From an uncultured Chitinophagaceae bacterium (GTDB lineage: Bacteria > Bacteroidota > Bacteroidia > Chitinophagales > Chitinophagaceae): a stretch of DNA of 64,000 bases. The translations under genes were made by a program, and so were the position numbers. A model generated the notes under the pieces. The model did not search any database. It had not been told where the DNA came from and saw only the letters and a program-made list of their open reading frames with translations. Of the stretch, positions 41,270-52,020 are shown in pieces (position 1 is the first letter of the stretch; each line of letters starts with the position of its first letter). The DNA lies in NCBI GenBank assembly GCA_937958995.1, contig CALGAP010000007.1, positions 62,001 to 126,000 on the forward strand. The letters are read 5' to 3'.

Positions 41270-44200
41270 ACTTCCTCTTTGTTGTAAAACGGAATTACGA
41301 TCACCACTTTTGTTCCCGCGGCGCCGCCCGCATCATCGTACTTATCTATGATGTCAACACGTGCGGGCTTGCCTGTCTTGCGTTGCAGCAAACTCAGCCG
41401 CTCTTCAATAATGCGGATGCCTTTACTCTCATGCACGCGCGATGAAATTTTCTTCTGCCTGATCGCAGCGGCTTCTTTTCGTCCAATGCCATTGTCCTCA
41501 ATGATACAGGTGAGGTATTCGTCGTGATGATTGTTAAAACGGATATCCAGCTTTTTATCATCTTCCCTGGGCATCAGTCCATGCCAGATGGCATTTTCTG
41601 CGAAAGGCTGCACCATGAGCGAAGGCAGCAACACATCTTCCTGGGTAAGGCTTTCATCCACCTCGATGGTGTAGCTAAATGAGTCGTCGAAGCGAAGCGT
41701 TTCCAGGTCGAGGTACATACGCAGCATGGTCATTTCTTTTTCCAGAGAAATAAAATTGGCTTCAGCGTATTGCAACAGGTTGCGCAGCAGGTTTGAAAAA
41801 ACGGTCAGGTATCTGTAGGCGCGCGTCGTTTGTTGCGATACTACCAGGTGTTGAATACTGCTGAGTGAGTTAAAGAGAAAATGCGGATTCATCTGCAGGC
41901 GCAGGTTGAGAAATTTCGATTCCGCCATTTTCATGTTCAGCTCCATCAGTTGCAACTGGCTTTTGCGCATGGCGTCGAGGGCCATGCCGCGGGATATTTT
42001 CGCGGAACAAAGACCCGCAATGGTCTGCAAAACCTGCACATGCCAGGGTTTGAAAAAATTTTGACGCCGGTGTTCGCTGTCAATGATGCCTATTACATTT
42101 CCTTCGTGAATAATGGGCACGGTGATTTCAGAAAGTCTTGCCCGGTCATCAATAATATAACGCGGGTCGCGGGAAGTGTCGGGTACGATCTCGGGTTTAC
42201 CGGTTTGTGCCACCGAACCGACGATGCCTTTGCCAATAGGTATTTCAATCGGGTTGAATATTTCGAATGCTTTGGGACTCTTGGGACCATAAGCCGCTTT
42301 TTGCATCAGCACGCCGCGCTCTTCGTCGATGGTATAAATTACGCAGTCCTCAAAGTTCAACCGCGATATACAATTACGCGCAATATCCCAGAGTATATCA
42401 TCCACCGAAGAATGTTCGTATCCGCTGATCGCAAAATAGTCGATCATCTTGCGCACCTCTTTCGCCTGTTTGCCCTTTTTTCTCCATTGATATATCACCA
42501 CACCGATGCCCGCGGCCACCAGCAGGAGGCCAGCCCTGAACCACCAGGTCTGCCACCAGGGTATGGTGATGGAAAACTGCAAGGGAATTTTGTTTTCATA
42601 CCAATGAATGCCATCCACGCTCGCCGCTACTCTAAATGAGTAATCACCGGGTGATAAAGATGAATAACGAACCTGGCTGGCATTACCAGCTTCTATCCAG
42701 TGTTTATCTACGCCTTGCAGCCAGTAGCGGTAAGATGGCGCAACCGAACTTTCAAAATAGGGCACAGTAAATTCAATAGCAATGGAACTTTGATTATGTT
42801 TCAGACTCCACGCCTTATTCGCAGCTGGACTAAACGAACTGTCATCATCATTGACTGTAAAGCCGGTAATAAATACATCGAGCGGTGTTTCTTTGAGCGG
42901 CATGGCGTCGGGTTTCAAATAGTTGACGCCATAAAAACCACCCAGGAAAATGGTGCCATCCCGGGCTTCAAAAACGCCGTTATTCTTATAACCTTTCACG
43001 CGCACGGCATCTCCTTTGAATGCCTGGATATACCTGGTCTGCCTGTCGAAACGAAACAATGCATCGTCAGTACCAATCCATATATAACCGCGTTTGTCGC
43101 GAAACAGTACTTGCACCACTTTACCGGCCAAGAAACTATCTACGGGCACCATATTCAGATTCGTATCCTGTACCTGCGCTTCATACAATCCTCTTGAACC
43201 CACCAGCACTTTCCCATCCGTTGTCTCGCAAAGCGCATAGATGTGCCGGCTCCGTGAAAATGCCTCTGAGGTCTGGTGTTTGATACGAAAATTGGAGTCG
43301 AGGCAATACAACCCACGGAAAGTTCCAAGCCATATATCGCCATTGGATGCGGGCAGCGCAGTGAATGCAGGACCTACCGTGCGTTCTAATTGTATTTCGC
43401 GGATATGATAATTTCTCTTATCCAGTATAAAATAGCGTGAACCGATATTGATGAAGAAACGTAATGTATCTATCGGTACTATCACCCAGACTGAGCCGTT
43501 CATTAAGGTTTGACGAACCACACTGTCGTTCTGCGTTAATACAGGACGTCTGAATTTTTCCGTTGCGGGGTCAAAAACGTATAGTCCATATGCTGCGCTG
43601 CCTGCCAAAAAGTTCCTGCCGTCGTACACCAATGAATACATGGCTTTGTTGAACTGCGGATCTGAAACCTCGGGAAAAAATGTTTTGAAAGTGTTTGTTC
43701 CCAAATTCCAGCGCGTAAGGCCCGCCTGGGTGGCAAACCAGAGATTGTTCAGATTATCGTAATAACATACGTTTACTTCATTGTTAAATCCTTGCCCCTG
43801 TTCCACTCTGAAATTCCGGATCAATCCGATGGACGGTTTACGGGTGTGAAAGACAAGTATGCCCGTTTCATGCTTCATAAAAGCCATCCCTTCATCGTCG
43901 ATGTAGAGGTGATCTGCCGAACCTTCATTTTCCAACGGTTTGCCATTCACAAAAAGTTTCACTTCCCGCATTTCCATGGCCGACAGATCAAGTTGATGGA
44001 TGCCGTGGTTGGAAGTAAGCAGGAATCTGTTATTGCCAATAGCCGCGGCACTTTTTACTATCAGTAAGGGGAATTTTGGTAAAACCACTTTCAACAACGA
44101 GCGCAGTTCTACGGGTTTCTTCTCCCCCAATTTATAAAACAAGGTGGGAGCCCGTGGTTCATTCAGCAGCATGCAACTATCAGAAAGCGTAATGATGCGC

Positions 44201-44802
44201 GAAATACTGTGCAGTTCAACCATATAAGGAATACGGCCGGCGATATGGCGGAGTGCAATAGAATCTTTTGTCCAACTATTGCTGGCGGCGTGTTCGAACG
44301 AAAGCAATTGCAACAGGCTTTTTTCAATGGAGGTGTCGATAATTCTTTCAAACCGATGATTCGCGCTGTCATAGTAAAGCCAATCTTTCTGCCGCACCAC
44401 TATTGTGCGGCCATCTGGCCAGCCGGCAAGATGCCTTACCACAGAAGCATTGGTGGTGTCGAGCGGCACGAGTTCAAATCCCTTTTTGTCATTCCCGAAA
44501 CGAAAAACATTGCGGGTGGACGAACACCATACTGTTCCTGATTCATCGCAATAGATACTGGTGAGCAGCCGGTCGGGTTTGTAGAGTTTCACCTGCCTGC
44601 CGTCGAAACATTGTACATGACCGCTGGATAAAATCCAGAGAAAGCCCTGCCGGTCTTTCATGAAACCCGTTATTGATTCCGTCTTCACGCCCGATCTCTC
44701 GTCAATCAGTTGTGCGTGATAGCCAGGAAACTGCGCATTCGATGGCGCAACGTTACATAGTGCCACGATGATAATGACGGGTATAGCAGCTAATGGTCGC
44801 AA
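41266..44802 (-). CDS. LytS-like sensor kinase with beta-propeller, Y_Y_Y and GAF domains
   Basis: A 1178-residue membrane sensor. After a signal peptide (VIIIVALCNVAPSNAQ), residues 30-660 form two beta-propellers of Reg_prop-type repeats (FLWILSSGHVQCFDG, GYIWIGTDDALFRF). A Y_Y_Y domain follows at about 680-745, then a TM helix near 755-775 (WFRAGLLLVAAGIGVVIYQW). A GAF domain lies at about 800-930, and then the histidine kinase with NPHFLFNSLSSIQH (His near 974) and its ATP domain (ENAIWHGL, IEDNGIGRKEAA). The large outer part resembles hybrid sensors of Bacteroidota that read breakdown products or envelope state. The response regulator follows at once. Confidence 0.9.
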   Translation of the reverse strand: MRPLAAIPVIIIVALCNVAPSNAQFPGYHAQLIDERSGVKTESITGFMKDRQGFLWILSSGHVQCFDGRQVKLYKPDRLLTSIYCDESGTVWCSSTRNVFRFGNDKKGFELVPLDTTNASVVRHLAGWPDGRTIVVRQKDWLYYDSANHRFERIIDTSIEKSLLQLLSFEHAASNSWTKDSIALRHIAGRIPYMVELHSISRIITLSDSCMLLNEPRAPTLFYKLGEKKPVELRSLLKVVLPKFPLLIVKSAAAIGNNRFLLTSNHGIHQLDLSAMEMREVKLFVNGKPLENEGSADHLYIDDEGMAFMKHETGILVFHTRKPSIGLIRNFRVEQGQGFNNEVNVCYYDNLNNLWFATQAGLTRWNLGTNTFKTFFPEVSDPQFNKAMYSLVYDGRNFLAGSAAYGLYVFDPATEKFRRPVLTQNDSVVRQTLMNGSVWVIVPIDTLRFFINIGSRYFILDKRNYHIREIQLERTVGPAFTALPASNGDIWLGTFRGLYCLDSNFRIKHQTSEAFSRSRHIYALCETTDGKVLVGSRGLYEAQVQDTNLNMVPVDSFLAGKVVQVLFRDKRGYIWIGTDDALFRFDRQTRYIQAFKGDAVRVKGYKNNGVFEARDGTIFLGGFYGVNYLKPDAMPLKETPLDVFITGFTVNDDDSSFSPAANKAWSLKHNQSSIAIEFTVPYFESSVAPSYRYWLQGVDKHWIEAGNASQVRYSSLSPGDYSFRVAASVDGIHWYENKIPLQFSITIPWWQTWWFRAGLLLVAAGIGVVIYQWRKKGKQAKEVRKMIDYFAISGYEHSSVDDILWDIARNCISRLNFEDCVIYTIDEERGVLMQKAAYGPKSPKAFEIFNPIEIPIGKGIVGSVAQTGKPEIVPDTSRDPRYIIDDRARLSEITVPIIHEGNVIGIIDSEHRRQNFFKPWHVQVLQTIAGLCSAKISRGMALDAMRKSQLQLMELNMKMAESKFLNLRLQMNPHFLFNSLSSIQHLVVSQQTTRAYRYLTVFSNLLRNLLQYAEANFISLEKEMTMLRMYLDLETLRFDDSFSYTIEVDESLTQEDVLLPSLMVQPFAENAIWHGLMPREDDKKLDIRFNNHHDEYLTCIIEDNGIGRKEAAAIRQKKISSRVHESKGIRIIEERLSLLQRKTGKPARVDIIDKYDDAGGAAGTKVVIVIPFYNKEEV

Positions 44803-44881
44803 GTGAAGCGTTGTCTTTAAAATTATTCAATCTTCAGAAAGCGGCCAATAATGCATGTTGCAACATTTCCGCTTGCTACCC

Positions 44882-45688
44882 TCACTCTATGTATTCGTAT
44901 TTTAAATTAAAGGTTTGCTCCGCAGTGGTAAATGCCACGCTTTTTACATGAACCTGCTGGCTTTCGAGATATCCGCGGTCGTTATACTTTTTCTGCGACA
45001 GGGTAAAATTGGTCAGTATGGGAGGAGTATTCGGAACATAGGTGTAAATGGAATCAGCAAACATCAACTGCAGCGTGCGTTCTGTCGGAAAGCTCAGCAT
45101 CATGGATTCGTAAAAATGCCAGTGGTCGGGCATATCCTTGTTACTCCAGGAAAATTCCGCGCTATCGAGCAATATGGTACTACCTGAATAAGTTGTATAC
45201 CGCTTCCTGGTGTGCAGCCTGTTTTGTGCATCATAAGTATTAATGGTGTGTCCCGAAGCCTGGGCAGGCGGTTGGTAATTTTGAATCTTCGTCAACAGGC
45301 CGTTACTGTATTGAAACACATAGTAAAAGGCAATATCATCTTCCGTATTGGAATAGTGATCCACGCGCGTCGGGTTGCCCGCATCGTTATACTTTATGAC
45401 CCTTCTGGAATTCAACGCGCCATCCTTATTGTACTGTTTCATCTCGGTAATTCTGTCGCCGGTATATTCATACAATCTGAAAGCCGACAAATTACTTTGC
45501 CCAAGATTGGTACTGTAGATATTATACCGTGAGATCTTTTTATCTGTTGTATAAATGTATTCTTCAGTAAGCATCTCATCGATAAATACCTTATGTAGAT
45601 AAAGTGGCTTTCCGCCACCACTTCCTGAGTCCTTTTTGCAAGCGCACATGGCTATTACGCAAATCGCAAAGAAAAATATATTCCGCAT
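44882..45688 (-). CDS. Lipoprotein, paralogue of the next gene
   Basis: A 268-residue protein with a lipoprotein signal (MRNIFFFAICVIAMCACKKD; lipid on the Cys before KKD). The mature part is YD-repeat-like, with many aromatic beta strands of the form YTYNNxGxLxxxxxY (KYNDAGNPTRVDHYSNTEDD). An alternative start at 45730 overlaps the upstream gene as ATGA, but it would place 14 extra residues before the signal, so I prefer 45688. It is a tandem paralogue of the gene just upstream, and both probably sit in the outer membrane. Confidence 0.7.
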   Translation of the reverse strand: MRNIFFFAICVIAMCACKKDSGSGGGKPLYLHKVFIDEMLTEEYIYTTDKKISRYNIYSTNLGQSNLSAFRLYEYTGDRITEMKQYNKDGALNSRRVIKYNDAGNPTRVDHYSNTEDDIAFYYVFQYSNGLLTKIQNYQPPAQASGHTINTYDAQNRLHTRKRYTTYSGSTILLDSAEFSWSNKDMPDHWHFYESMMLSFPTERTLQLMFADSIYTYVPNTPPILTNFTLSQKKYNDRGYLESQQVHVKSVAFTTAEQTFNLKYEYIE

Positions 45689-45726
45689 GGTTCCAGATTT
45701 ATAGGTGATGAAGGTTTTTTCGCTGA

Positions 45727-46551
45727 TCATTGAATGATGTAGTCAAATTCCAATACTTCGGAAGCATCATCCTTTTGTGGTTTTACATATTTGCGGGTGA
45801 CCACCTGTCTCGCCAACGAGCCATTGTCATTCATTTCGCGGGCCGACATGATTTCACTGAACTCCGTAATGATGCCGCCATTCTGATCAAATGAGCGGTA
45901 GTTAAGTGTTTCAGATTGCAGACCACCCAGGAATTCGGGACCGATCACGATAGCAACATCACCTAAACCGAAAGGGAAGAAATTACCGGGACTGGAAAAT
46001 GAAGTGCGGCTGCTTAGCCACAACACGCCGTCCTTGGCCGACCAACCTTCAATTGTTTTCAAGTGACCATCATCGTAGTAGGAATAGTTGGTTTGATTGG
46101 TAGCCTCTCCGTCTTTGTTCCTGGTCAGCTTTTTAATAACCCGTCCCTTCGCATTATAAGTAAACTGCAAAGTGCTGAAGGATTGGTGCGGCGTGGGTCC
46201 CAGCAGGTTATATTCTTCGGCGCTCACCAATTGGTCCAGGCTATCGTACTTAAAGACTACCTTCTGCGCGGGAATATGGTTAGGTAATGCATATGCAGTG
46301 TAAAATTTGATCTGTTTATTATCTCCATACTCCCACACTACATACGCTTGCAGCGAATTGTCGTTGATGTCATTCTTGTAACTTTCAATCTTGCTGACGA
46401 GATTTTCGGAGTTGTAGGTAAACCTGTTACTGATTAGTCCGTTAATTTTTATTTCAGCGAGCAGGATCTCTTTTTCGCGGCTGGCGCCGCCATTCTTCTT
46501 ACAGGCCGGTATAAAAAATAAACATACCGCAGATAAGACTATACTTTTCAT
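45727..46551 (-). CDS. Lipoprotein with YD-like repeats
   Basis: A 274-residue protein with signal and lipobox (IVLSAVCLFFIPACKKNG). The mature part has repeated short strands (YNSENLVSKIESYKNDIN, YNAKGRVIKKLTRNKDGE) of the DUF4595/YD type, found in surface proteins of Bacteroidota. The downstream gene is a clear paralogue, which points to a tandem duplication. The pair lies between SMC and the two-component system, but no functional link is visible. Confidence 0.7.
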   Translation of the reverse strand: MKSIVLSAVCLFFIPACKKNGGASREKEILLAEIKINGLISNRFTYNSENLVSKIESYKNDINDNSLQAYVVWEYGDNKQIKFYTAYALPNHIPAQKVVFKYDSLDQLVSAEEYNLLGPTPHQSFSTLQFTYNAKGRVIKKLTRNKDGEATNQTNYSYYDDGHLKTIEGWSAKDGVLWLSSRTSFSSPGNFFPFGLGDVAIVIGPEFLGGLQSETLNYRSFDQNGGIITEFSEIMSAREMNDNGSLARQVVTRKYVKPQKDDASEVLEFDYIIQ

Positions 46552-46653
46552 GTTTCCGGGTTTAATGATCAATGTTTATGTAAAAAAACACTGATGCATT
46601 TGTATTACCCTTGACATCTTATCCTGCGGTATGTTTTATTTACCTAAGTGCTC

Positions 46654-49600
46654 TTAATTCAGTGATCTGAAATCCACCGGCACCAGTTTGCTCACCCCGG
46701 GTTCCTGCATGGTAACGCCGTAAATCACGTCCACGGCGCTCATGGTCATCTTATTGTGGGTGACGATGATGAACTGGCTTTCTTCGCTGAACTTGCGGAT
46801 CATGTTGGTGAATTTGCCAACGTTGGCATCATCAAGCGGCGCGTCCACCTCATCCAGGATACAGAAGGGCGCGGGCTTGATCAGGTAGATGGCGAACAGC
46901 AAGGCAGTGGCCGTTAATGTTTTTTCACCACCGCTCAGCTGCGTAATCGACGACGGGCGTTTACCCTTGGGTTTGGCCACAATATCGATGCCGGTCTCAG
47001 CAAGATTTTCGGGATTTTCCAGGATCAGGTCGGCTGTATCATCTTCTGTGAACAGCGCCTTGAACACTTTCTGGAAATTCTCGCGCACTTTGTTGAAAGT
47101 ATCGAGAAACTGCTGGTTGGCGGTAGCTTCCACTTCCTGGATGGTCTGCATCAGGCTTTCCTTCGCAGTCACCAGGTCGTTCTTCTGCTCCAGGATGAAT
47201 TCATAACGTTTCTTCATTTCCTGGAAGGCTTCGATAGCGGTGGGGTTTACTTCGCCCAGGTTTTCGAGCCTTTTCTTCATGCGATCGCATTTTTCCTGCA
47301 ACTCTTCAACCGGAGTGTCAGTTGTACGCTCTTCTTCGATAATATCGTCCAGGTCGATCCTGAATTCCACGTGCAGGCGTTCTTTCATACCAGCCAGTCT
47401 CAGCTTCAGATCATTCAGCTTATCTTTAATCTCGGCCAGCAGATGTTCTACCTGCTCTTTTTCTTTTGTCTTATGACGCAGCTCACTTTCTTTTTCCTGC
47501 AGCGCGTTGCGTTGGTTATAGTAAGCCTGGTCGGCTTCGTTCAGCTTCAGTTCTTCTTCTTCTTTGCGGCGCATCAGTTCTACCAGGTTGCTTTCTGCGT
47601 TTTCCAGCGCAGCTTCACTTTCACTGATGCTTTCCACGGTTTGTTTCAACTGCACGGCATTGGCGTCAACCTGGTTGCGCAGATCGTTCAACTGATTACT
47701 CTTGAACTCAAATTCCTGCGTCAGGGCATTAATCTTGCTATGCTGCCTGGTTACCTGCAGGTTGAACTCGTTGAAGCTGGCCAGCGCGTTGTTATACTCT
47801 TCTTCAGCGCCTTTGTATTCTTCTTCTACCCCTTTCAGTTTCTCGCGCAGCTCGTTCAGGCTGTTCACAAGTTGCATCCATTCCTGGCGGGTACCTTCCA
47901 CAGAAGACGCAGTCTCCTGCATCTGCGCCTGCAGTTCTTCCAACCTGTTTTGAGATGAACTTTGCAGACCGAGAAGACTTTCTATTTTGTTGGTGATGGA
48001 GAATACAGTATTGGTAAGCCGGTTGATATCTTCCTGCGCCTGTTTGATGGCGTTTTCTTTCAGTTGTTCGTTATAGCCGATCACCTCGTTGTGTTTGCTC
48101 TGGATGGTGGCTTTCAGCTCATTCACCACGGCTTCCTGGGCCACAATCTCTTCGTGTAGCTTTTCGAGGTTCTTGGCGCGACCAATCTTTTTACCTTCAA
48201 ACAAACCAACGCTGCCGCCTGTGAGAGTGTATTTTCCTTTTACATACTTACCGGTTTTTTCCAGCACGATGGCGCCATTGCTGTTGGCCAGCGCGTCTTC
48301 ACTTTCCGCGATAAACACGTTACCCAACAGGTATTCGGCCAGCATACGGTATTGAGGATCTACCTCAATCACTTCCATAGCAGGAATGGTGTTGGGCGGC
48401 CAGTGCACGATTTCCACGTCGGCGCCGGCATTCTGCTGCATCTCCACTTCTGTCTGCACGCGCACGAAAGAGCGGCCATTGATCTTGTCGAGCAGGAAGA
48501 AATTGGCTTTACCCTTCTTATGCTCGTCCAGCAGGTGAATGGCTTGCAGACCTTCCTGCAGGTTATTTACTACATAGTAGTTCAAATAGGGCTCCAGTAC
48601 GTTTTCAACGGCGGCGCGGTATTCTTCTTTTACATAAATGATATCCGACAAAATGGGCGCTTTATGATTCCAGCCCTCATTGTTGTGCAGGAATTTCACG
48701 CTCTCGGGATAGCCTTCCATCGAATCGATCAGGCTCTTCAGCAGGTCGTGTTCGTTCTTTTTCGCATCGAGCTTCCTGCTTTCTTCGGCCAGTTGCTGGC
48801 GAAGCTCTTCCAGTTCCGACTGCGTTTGTAATATCTGCTCCTTGGTGCGTTCGTGGTGTTCCTGCAATTGTTGCAAGTCGGTGCGGCGGCTTTCGAGCTC
48901 GGCTTCCTTCTCGGTTTTTTCCTCTTCCAGTTGTTTCAGCTGACTGTAGCGAAGCTCGCGCTCTTCTTCAATCTGCTCTATGGCCTTTTGCAGGTTTTGG
49001 ATAGAAGTATCTGCTACCGCAACTTTCTTTTCCGCCTCAAACTGGTTGCGCTGGATGGTAAGATTTTCGCTGCGCAGCTCATCCACGTGCGCACGCTTTT
49101 CGTCGAAGATGGCGCGCTTGCTTTCAACAGCGGCTTTCAGGTCAGCGAGTTGCTGCTCCAGTCCTTCCAGTTTATTCTTCTCTTCGGTAATATTCTGTTG
49201 TGTGAACTCGATGCTTTCTTCGAGACCTTTCAGTTGTCCTTCACTCTTTTCGAGAAAGTCCTGCAGGCTGTTTTCTTTTTCCTTCAGGAAATTGAGGCGT
49301 TGCAGTGCCAGGTTCTTTTCGTTCTCTTTGCTGCGCAGGGTTTGCAACAGTTCATTGAACTGGTGTTGCATGACCTGCAGCTCTTTTTCTTTCTCGATAA
49401 AATCAACTTTCTCCTGTTCTATTGCTGCTTCTTCGCTCGCAATCTGTGCTTCGAGTTGAATACGACGGTCTGTTTCCGCTTCGGTCTGCGCGTTCAGTTC
49501 TTTGTAGGTAAGGTTAAATCCTTCCAGCGCAGCCTTAGCCAGCTCGATGCTCAGCTCGCGGTATTCTTTCTTGATCTCGTAATATTTTTCCGCTTTTTTG

Positions 49601-50226
49601 GCCTGGTTCTCGAGACTCTTCAATTGGTTGTTGATCTCGAAAAGCAGGTCTTCGATGCGCGCCAGGTCTTGTTCGGTAGCTTCGAGTTTGTTCTTGGCTT
49701 CCTTTTTCCTGGTCTTATAGATGGAAATGCCGGCAGCCTGCTCCAGCATGCGGCGGCGGCTATTGTCTTTGTCTTTGATGATATCGTCAACCATGCCCAG
49801 TTCGATGATGGCATAGCTGTCGGTGCTCACACCGGTATCCATAAACAGGTTCTGGATATCTTTCAGGCGGCACTGCACGTCGTTGAGGCGGTATTCACTT
49901 TCGCCACTCTTGTAGAATTTACGGGTAACTGTGACGGTGTTGAACTCGGTAGGCAGCAGGTTCTTTGTGTTTTCGAAGGTGAGGCTCACCTCGGCCAGTC
50001 CGCTGGCAGAGCGGGTTTTTGATCCGTTGAACACGAGGCTTTCGAGATTTTCACTGCGCAGGTGACTGATCTTTTGTTCCCCGATCACCCAGCGAATACT
50101 GTCCACGATATTACTCTTACCGCAGCCATTAGGCCCGATAACACCGGTAATACCCTCGTCGAAGTTGAGCGTCGTTTTGTCGGCGAAGCTCTTAAAACCC
50201 TTGATTTCTAAACTCTTTAAGCGCAC
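46654..50226 (-). CDS. smc: Chromosome segregation protein SMC
   Basis: A 1190-residue protein of the normal length. The N-terminal ATPase part has Walker A GPNGCGKSNIVDS near 32-39. Two long coiled coils (about 170-500 and 680-1020) flank a hinge domain around 515-670 (APILSDIIYVKEEYRAAVEN). The C-terminal part has signature motif TQLSGGEKTLTATAL and Walker B FCILDEVDAPLDD. Dimers fold and move the chromosome. The gene is transcribed alone in this window, with a long upstream spacer and an esterase-like gene divergent from it. Confidence 0.95.
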   Translation of the reverse strand: MRLKSLEIKGFKSFADKTTLNFDEGITGVIGPNGCGKSNIVDSIRWVIGEQKISHLRSENLESLVFNGSKTRSASGLAEVSLTFENTKNLLPTEFNTVTVTRKFYKSGESEYRLNDVQCRLKDIQNLFMDTGVSTDSYAIIELGMVDDIIKDKDNSRRRMLEQAAGISIYKTRKKEAKNKLEATEQDLARIEDLLFEINNQLKSLENQAKKAEKYYEIKKEYRELSIELAKAALEGFNLTYKELNAQTEAETDRRIQLEAQIASEEAAIEQEKVDFIEKEKELQVMQHQFNELLQTLRSKENEKNLALQRLNFLKEKENSLQDFLEKSEGQLKGLEESIEFTQQNITEEKNKLEGLEQQLADLKAAVESKRAIFDEKRAHVDELRSENLTIQRNQFEAEKKVAVADTSIQNLQKAIEQIEEERELRYSQLKQLEEEKTEKEAELESRRTDLQQLQEHHERTKEQILQTQSELEELRQQLAEESRKLDAKKNEHDLLKSLIDSMEGYPESVKFLHNNEGWNHKAPILSDIIYVKEEYRAAVENVLEPYLNYYVVNNLQEGLQAIHLLDEHKKGKANFFLLDKINGRSFVRVQTEVEMQQNAGADVEIVHWPPNTIPAMEVIEVDPQYRMLAEYLLGNVFIAESEDALANSNGAIVLEKTGKYVKGKYTLTGGSVGLFEGKKIGRAKNLEKLHEEIVAQEAVVNELKATIQSKHNEVIGYNEQLKENAIKQAQEDINRLTNTVFSITNKIESLLGLQSSSQNRLEELQAQMQETASSVEGTRQEWMQLVNSLNELREKLKGVEEEYKGAEEEYNNALASFNEFNLQVTRQHSKINALTQEFEFKSNQLNDLRNQVDANAVQLKQTVESISESEAALENAESNLVELMRRKEEEELKLNEADQAYYNQRNALQEKESELRHKTKEKEQVEHLLAEIKDKLNDLKLRLAGMKERLHVEFRIDLDDIIEEERTTDTPVEELQEKCDRMKKRLENLGEVNPTAIEAFQEMKKRYEFILEQKNDLVTAKESLMQTIQEVEATANQQFLDTFNKVRENFQKVFKALFTEDDTADLILENPENLAETGIDIVAKPKGKRPSSITQLSGGEKTLTATALLFAIYLIKPAPFCILDEVDAPLDDANVGKFTNMIRKFSEESQFIIVTHNKMTMSAVDVIYGVTMQEPGVSKLVPVDFRSLN

Positions 50227-50483
50227 GGGTCAGATTTTTTTAATGACAAATAAAATAACGTTTCAAGGTCACAAAATAGTGCCACGTATGTTAATGCATG
50301 GAGAAAGTTGTTAACGGCTGTGGAAAGAAAGTGCCCGCCGGTGTGTGGCTGATTTGTAACGATTCACGGGGAAATTTCGATCGCCCTCCCACACAGATTT
50401 CAGCAATTGTTCCTAACTTTCCTATTCGGGTTTAGTTATACCGATTTCACTTCTGATAATCAACGTGATATAACCAACTGCTA

Positions 50484-51931
50484 ATGCTGCGTTTTTTACT
50501 CGCCAATCTTGTTTTTTCCTTATCCTTCTTATCGCTGATTGCGCAGCAACGATTTCCTGATTTCCCCCCAAAGGATGTGACCTCGGTAATGGACCGCGAC
50601 CAGATGCTTTTCCAGTTGAGAATTACAATGCCTCAGCTTCCTTCCAGGCTAAAAGACCCCAACGCGCCAAAGAATGCTTTTCCCGCCGACTCATCCAGGC
50701 CTGAGGGTAACTGGCGCGATGCCCAGGGCCGCATCATTACGCGAAGCGGATGGGGATTGTGGACTAATTATGATGACCGCGCCGATGGATTCTTTCCAGG
50801 ACCCGATTCTGCAAGAACCGGAGATTATACGCCCATCGATTTGCTAAGAACGAAAGATGGAAGGGTGATCACTTCCGGCGAAGAATGGTGGAGTACCCGG
50901 CGAAAAGAAATCCTGAAAGACGTACAGGAGCTTTTATATGGCGTATTTCCTGCTGATAGCATTCTCCCCCGCGTATCGTTTACGGTGAATATTGAAAGAG
51001 GCGGTGAAGGGAAAGATGCTTATATCCAGAAAGAAATTTTCGGCCTTATCGATATATCGCGCTACCCGCAGGTAAGAGATACCCCCATAATTGCTGCCGC
51101 AAGCGGTCCCGTGCCGGTGATGATCGTGTTTTCCGGCTTCGGCAGCAACCTGGAAACATACTGGAACCGCTGCGCTCCCAATGGCTGGGCTGTCTGCACG
51201 TTCAGACCTACCCTGCTGCAACCCGATAATGGTGCGGGACTGACCAGTTTCCTGATCGGACTGGTAAATAAAGGCAACTGGCGCAAGCCATCCGACTGGG
51301 GCACCATCGGTGCGTGGAGTTGGGGCATCAGCAGGCTGATTGATTATTTGGAAACAGACGAACACATCGACTCAAAAATGATCGGGTTGACGGGTCATAG
51401 CCGGTTTGGAAAAGCCACATTGCTGGCAATGGCTTACGAGCTCCGCATAGCTATTGGGTTTCCCAGTGATGCCGGCAGCCTGGGCACGAAAATGAATCGC
51501 CGCCACTGGGGACAAGATCTTGAGAATTCCACCAGTCCCATGGAATACCACTGGATGGCGGGCAATTTTTTTCAATGGGCCGGCGAACTTACACCCGGCC
51601 AATACCTGCCGCGCAAAATCGAAAACCTCCCGGTAGATGCTCACAGCATATTGGCACTTTGCGCCCCGCGCCTGTTTTTGTAAACGGCGCCACGCGCAGC
51701 GCCTGGACCGACCCCTATGGCATGTACCTCGCCTGCGTATATGCCTCGCCGGTATATGAATTGCTGGGCAAAAAAGGACTGATCGTGCCTGATGAAAAAC
51801 CCCGGGTAGACACGGCTTATATCGACGGTGATATCGGGTTCCGCTATCACGAAGGCGGCCATACCGACGCGCCCGACTGGCCCGCCTTTTTTGAATTTGC
51901 CCGAAAATATTATGACAGCAGGCAGCCATAA
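50484..51931 (+). pseudogene. CE15-like glucuronoyl esterase gene with a frameshift
   Basis: Two frames join into one secreted esterase of about 481 residues. The first frame (50484-51683) gives a signal peptide (LLANLVFSLSFLSLIAQQ), an alpha/beta-hydrolase core and the nucleophile elbow GLTGHSRFGKATLL, close to the GxSRxGK motif of CE15 enzymes. The second frame (from about 51650) gives PVFVNGATRSAWTDPYGMYL and the catalytic His in EGGHTDAPDW. The break lies near 51664-51675, where one extra C in CGCGCCTG would restore the frame. The protein would cut lignin-carbohydrate esters. It is either a pseudogene or a base-calling error. Confidence 0.7.
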
Positions 51932-52020
51932 GGGTCGGCCAGGTGACAGATGGCCCACCTCACAGGTAAGCCACCCAATGGCACGTTTTTTTATGCGTAG
52001 CGCTTAAAAGCACCTTTAAT

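Noticed and set aside
48853..50022. A long plus-strand frame opposite the SMC gene (about 389 codons)
   Set aside because: It is antisense to a highly conserved coding region, is rich in Phe and Leu as expected from the reverse of coiled-coil codons, and shows no domain.
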